From a candidate division KSB1 bacterium (lineage in GTDB: Bacteria; Zhuqueibacterota; Zhuqueibacteria; JANLFK01; Oleimicrobiaceae): 64,000 nt of DNA. This document shows, piece by piece, positions 61,244-64,000 of the stretch (its first letter is position 1; every line of letters begins with the position of its first letter). The notes below the pieces were generated by a model. The model did not search any database and was not told the origin of the DNA. It worked only from the letters and a program-made list of their open reading frames with translations. Location: the NCBI GenBank assembly GCA_024655945.1, contig JANLFK010000001.1:310001-374000 (forward strand), in the 5' to 3' direction. The position numbers and the translations under genes were made by a program.

Positions 61244-62623
61244 CTACTTCTTGGACTGGATTACCTCGCCATTGAGCGCAGGGGCCTCGGGTATGAAACC
61301 CTGCTTCATGAGCATCTGCACCTCTTCCCGCGCGCGTCGTATGGTGGCAGAAGCCTTCTCAAAGGCCTGTTCTCGGCTCAGTTTGATGCGCGCCACACCC
61401 TGCTCGATGGCCTTCTGTCCCACGGCCACGGCCTCGCGCGGGTAGACCTCCCACTCGTCCATGGTGGGGATGATGTACTCCTCGTGCAGCCCTTTGTCCT
61501 CCGCGCACTTGGCCAACTCGTAGGAAGCGGCAATGCACATCTCGTCGGTGATGGTGCTGGCGGCAACGTCAAGCGTGCCGCGGAAGATGCCTGGGAAGCC
61601 CAAGGAATTGTTGATCTGGTTGGGAAAATCCGAGCGCCCGGTGGCCACGATGCGCGCGCCGGCCTCCTTTGCCTCCCACGGCCAGATCTCGGGGATGGGA
61701 TTGGCGCACACGAACACGATGGCGTCCCGGCTCATCTTCGCGATCGACTCTTTCTTGATCACCCCTGGCCCGGAGCGCGACAGGGCGATGAGCACGTCGG
61801 CCGCTTCTATCCCCTCCTCGAAGGGTACGTCCACCCCTTCGGCATTGGTCTGCTCGCACAGATGCCACTTCTGCGGCTCCTCGTGGATGAACTCGGTGCG
61901 GGACTTGTTCAGAGGGCCTTTGCTGTCGTAGACGATCATCCGGCCGGGATTGACGCCCACGTGCATGAGCAGGCGAGCCACCGCCACATTCGATGCGCCG
62001 GCGCCATAGAGCACGATCTTGAGCTGATTGATCTTCTTGCCCACCAGCTTGACGGCATTGATGAAGCCGGCCACGGTAACGGCCGCAGTCCCCTGCTGGT
62101 CATCATGCCAGACTGGGATGTGGCACTCCTGGCGCAGACGGTCCAGGATATAGAAACACTTCGGCTTGGCAATGTCCTCGAGGTTGATGCCGCCAAAGGT
62201 GGGCTGCAAAATCTTCACCGTGCGGATGAACTCCTCGGCATCCTTAGTGTCCAGGCACAAGGGGAAGGCATCGACCCCGCCGAGGTACTTGAAAAGGATG
62301 GCCTTCCCTTCCATGACCGGCATGCCCGCCTCTGGGCCGATGTCGCCGAGACCAAGCACGCGCGTGCCATCGGTGATGACGGCCACCAGGTTGGCTTTGT
62401 TCGTGTATTCGAGAACCTTCTCCGGGTCCGATTGAATGGCCTTGCACGGTTCAGCCACGCCGGGCGTGTACCAGATGGCGAAATCATCAAAGCTGCGGAT
62501 GCAGCACTTGGGGACGATCTCGATCTTGCCCCGGTAGAAGGGGTGAAGTCGCATTGCCTCTTTGGCCGGACGGTATGCCTTCGCCAACAACTCATCGGTG
62601 TTCAGCTTCTTCGCAGTTGCCAT
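61244..62623 (-). CDS. NAD(P)-dependent malic enzyme (oxaloacetate-decarboxylating)
   Basis: The 459-residue protein has the short bacterial/archaeal malic-enzyme form. 'WYTPGVAEPCKAI' is followed by 'LGDIGPEAGMPVMEGKAILFK', the catalytic-site 'HDDQQGTAAVTVAGFINA', and the Rossmann motif 'VLYGAGASNVAVA'. It converts malate to pyruvate and CO2. The ATG at 62623 follows AAAGGCAG; the GTG eight codons earlier is less likely. No phosphotransacetylase domain is fused. It lies downstream of a structured leader or small RNA unit (62691-62867). Confidence 0.93.
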   Translation of the reverse strand: MATAKKLNTDELLAKAYRPAKEAMRLHPFYRGKIEIVPKCCIRSFDDFAIWYTPGVAEPCKAIQSDPEKVLEYTNKANLVAVITDGTRVLGLGDIGPEAGMPVMEGKAILFKYLGGVDAFPLCLDTKDAEEFIRTVKILQPTFGGINLEDIAKPKCFYILDRLRQECHIPVWHDDQQGTAAVTVAGFINAVKLVGKKINQLKIVLYGAGASNVAVARLLMHVGVNPGRMIVYDSKGPLNKSRTEFIHEEPQKWHLCEQTNAEGVDVPFEEGIEAADVLIALSRSGPGVIKKESIAKMSRDAIVFVCANPIPEIWPWEAKEAGARIVATGRSDFPNQINNSLGFPGIFRGTLDVAASTITDEMCIAASYELAKCAEDKGLHEEYIIPTMDEWEVYPREAVAVGQKAIEQGVARIKLSREQAFEKASATIRRAREEVQMLMKQGFIPEAPALNGEVIQSKK

Positions 62624-62690
62624 CGTTCTGCCTTTCTGTTGTGACACCTACCAAGCCAAGAACCCTCTTCCCCCAGCTCGTGGGCCAAAT

Positions 62691-62717
62691 AGAAAAAGCA
62701 GGCGCGCTGAAGCCTGC
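62691..62717 (-). terminator. Intrinsic terminator ahead of the malic enzyme gene
   Basis: On the minus strand GCAGGC, 8-base loop, GCCTGC is followed by TTTTTCT. It ends the RNA started at the promoter at 62874-62902 and lies 68 bp before the malic enzyme ATG. Confidence 0.8.
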
Positions 62718-62867
62718 CTACACTCTCACCCGGTCGTGGCTTCTCCCATTTTCGCACGCCTCTGGACCGCGCTCGGCTGCAGCATCCTCGCGGCAAGCCG
62801 GCCCCCCTTGGGGCGCCCTGGGTGTCAGCTTCCCCTTGCGGCACCCGATCCGTCGCGCCTATGATGG
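62691..62867 (-). ncRNA. Candidate structured small RNA or attenuating leader (about 175 nt)
   Basis: The unit runs from a sigma-70 promoter to an intrinsic terminator with no coding content. A perfect 7-bp closing helix joins 62854-62860 with 62700-62706, and an inner helix (one bulge) joins 62826-62832 with 62709-62716. Further pairing is possible (GGGTGT at 62820-62825 with 62720-62731; CGGCT/AGCCG in the middle). The 3' strands of both helices overlap the terminator stem, so the two folds exclude each other. This is the design of a riboswitch or attenuator; a 6S-like free RNA is the other reading. No known class could be assigned by eye. Confidence 0.55.
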
Positions 62868-62873
62868 CCGTCT

Positions 62874-62902
62874 ATTATACCAAAAAAATCTCTAAAAGTC
62901 AA
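62874..62902 (-). promoter_or_regulatory. Near-consensus sigma-70 promoter
   Basis: TTGACT (62897-62902), 17-base spacer, TATAAT (62874-62879). Transcription would start near 62867. Confidence 0.85.
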
Positions 62903-62984
62903 GGTGAAAACCACTTTTCTTATGCGCGCCTTGGGCGGCTCTACGGGCCAGGGACGCAAGCAGGCAATACCTTTCGCATCGCGG

Positions 62985-64000
62985 CTATCGGTAGAGCAGG
63001 GACTTCTGGCGAACTTTCATAAAGTCGTCCAGCGCCGGCTGCCATTGGCGCATGATCTCCTGGGCGCTGTGCCCCTCTAGGAGGGCCTTGCGAACCTTGT
63101 CGGTGCCCATGGCACGGTCAAAGCTATCCGGGCGGTAGCGGCTCCGATCGAAGAGGTCGACCTGCGGGTAGAGCTTGCGCAGGGCCGCCAAAATGTGCAT
63201 TTGCGTCTCCATCGGCCGGAATGCTCGGGGGTCGGTTATGTGAATCTGTACGCCATGAAGCTGCTTGTCCTTGAACCGAAAGTAGTAGGGACGGAAATAC
63301 TGCGGGCGGAAGACCACGCCAGGCAAAGCCTGGGCATTGAGATGGTCTGCCAGGGCCTGGCCATCGGTAAACTCGTCGGCAACAAGCTCAAAGGGGAGCG
63401 TGTAGCCCACTCCCTCGCAGATCCCCAGCTCGCCAAGGCAGCCAGTGGCCGGGTAGAAAAGGGCGGTCTCGGCGTGGGGGATGTGAGGAGAGGTCGGCAC
63501 CCAGGGCAACCCGGTATCCGCAAAGAGCATATCCCGTCGCCATCCCTCCATAGGCACCACCGTCAGCTCGCAGTTGATGCCAAACTCACGATTGAAAAGC
63601 ATGGCCAGCTCGCCCACCGTCATGCCGTAGGTGTACGGGATCGGGTAGCGGCCGATGCCCGATTCGAACCCATGCTCCAGAACCGGGCCTTCGACCAGCA
63701 GCCCACCCACGGGGTTCGGGCGGTCGAGCACCACAAAAGGGATTTTTTGGGCAGCAGCCGCCTCCATGGACGAGGCCATGGTGTAGATGTAGGTGTACGT
63801 GCGCGAGCCTATGTCCTGGATGTCATAGACCAACACGTCCACGTCCTTGAGCATCTCGGCAGTAGGTTTGCTGCGGCGGCCGTAGAGACTGTACACTGGC
63901 AACCCAGTGCGAGCATCGACAAAGTCGCTCACCTGCTCTCCGGCGAAGACGTCGCCGCGCACGCCATGCTCCGGGCCAAACAGGGCAACCAGCTTCACGC
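62985..64000 (-). CDS. namZ: Exo-beta-N-acetylmuramidase NamZ-like (DUF1343), partial at right edge
   Basis: At least 337 residues, with the N-terminus beyond the window. 'VALFGPEHGVRGD', 'PVYSLYG', 'VYDIQDIGSRTYTYIYTM' and 'VVLDRPNPVGG' define the DUF1343 family, of which NamZ removes terminal MurNAc from cell-wall fragments. The C-terminal domain is complete and ends 83 bp upstream of the promoter at 62874-62902. The GTG at 63998 is probably internal, because family members start about 50 residues earlier with a signal peptide. Confidence 0.88.
   Translation of the reverse strand, partial: VKLVALFGPEHGVRGDVFAGEQVSDFVDARTGLPVYSLYGRRSKPTAEMLKDVDVLVYDIQDIGSRTYTYIYTMASSMEAAAAQKIPFVVLDRPNPVGGLLVEGPVLEHGFESGIGRYPIPYTYGMTVGELAMLFNREFGINCELTVVPMEGWRRDMLFADTGLPWVPTSPHIPHAETALFYPATGCLGELGICEGVGYTLPFELVADEFTDGQALADHLNAQALPGVVFRPQYFRPYYFRFKDKQLHGVQIHITDPRAFRPMETQMHILAALRKLYPQVDLFDRSRYRPDSFDRAMGTDKVRKALLEGHSAQEIMRQWQPALDDFMKVRQKSLLYR

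Larger units (their letters stand above)
62624..62984. other. Intergenic, 361 bp, with promoter, structured RNA and terminator
   Basis: All of this lies between namZ and the malic enzyme gene, both on the minus strand. It contains a near-consensus promoter (62874-62902), about 150 bp of G+C-rich inverted repeats and an intrinsic terminator (62691-62717). No protein-coding frame is credible. Confidence 0.7.

Overview
The window is about 60% G+C and densely coded. It reads like a Gram-negative-type bacterium of the FCB branch. This placement is an inference. It rests on a C-terminal FlgD-like sorting/Ig domain starting 'FPNPFNPST' on a beta-propeller protein (16490-18043), a small outer-membrane-barrel-like protein (48346-48996), large secreted PKD-domain proteins, a meso-DAP-type MurE and a NamZ-type muramidase. 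Uncultured KSB1/Calditrichota-like lineages fit best. No rRNA, tRNA or CRISPR array was seen.

Layout. (1) 1-3594: a giant secreted glycoside-hydrolase-like protein running off the left edge. (2) 3930-10384: a signalling block with a lone receiver protein and a translationally coupled operon of two multi-PAS histidine kinases and an NtrC-type regulator, with a clear promoter and terminator. (3) 10627-15412: lipid kinase plus PlsC, a methyltransferase, a DHA2-type exporter and a CMD-fold protein. (4) 15747-18043: a ClpB-D1-like ATPase and a propeller gene, head to head and both truncated at the same point. (5) 18445-23200: TPR protein with TtcA, then DinB with a DNPH1-like nucleotide hydrolase. 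(6) 23509-31055: a six-gene overlapping operon (FAH-family hydrolase, Na+/solute symporter, UroD-like protein, nitrilase-family amidase, polysaccharide flippase, B12-radical SAM enzyme) behind one strong promoter. (7) 31418-32532: threonine aldolase.

(8) 32863-40407 is the accessory region. An exported dipeptidase reads in frame into a type III-like DNA methyltransferase. That mod gene is split into three frames, has an A+T-richer target-recognition segment, and is followed by a RAYT-type (REP-associated) transposase and a restriction subunit whose nuclease domain is split off by a frameshift. Two palindromic repeats, both starting GTAGGGGC, sit where mod and the transposase change frame.

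(9) 40491-45983: an exported papain/bleomycin-hydrolase-like protease and a 1,390-residue double HgdC-type activase fusion. (10) 46012-51066: ClC channel, PtsN-like EIIA, barrel protein, VanZ-like protein, NAD(P)HX repair enzyme. (11) 51137-52386: remnants of a second restriction locus (Mrr tail and a 5'-truncated nuclease-like gene). (12) 52382-57673: MurE, pullulanase and PfkB kinase. (13) 57946-60356: EtfB, EtfA and CobO, followed by a decayed phytoene-desaturase-like pseudogene. (14) 61244-64000: malic enzyme, a promoter-to-terminator structured RNA unit of about 175 nt, and NamZ running off the right edge.

The most unusual items are the decayed R-M/RAYT island fused to the dipeptidase, the structured RNA at 62691-62867, the head-to-head truncation at 16485-16490, and the six-gene operon of unassigned pathway.
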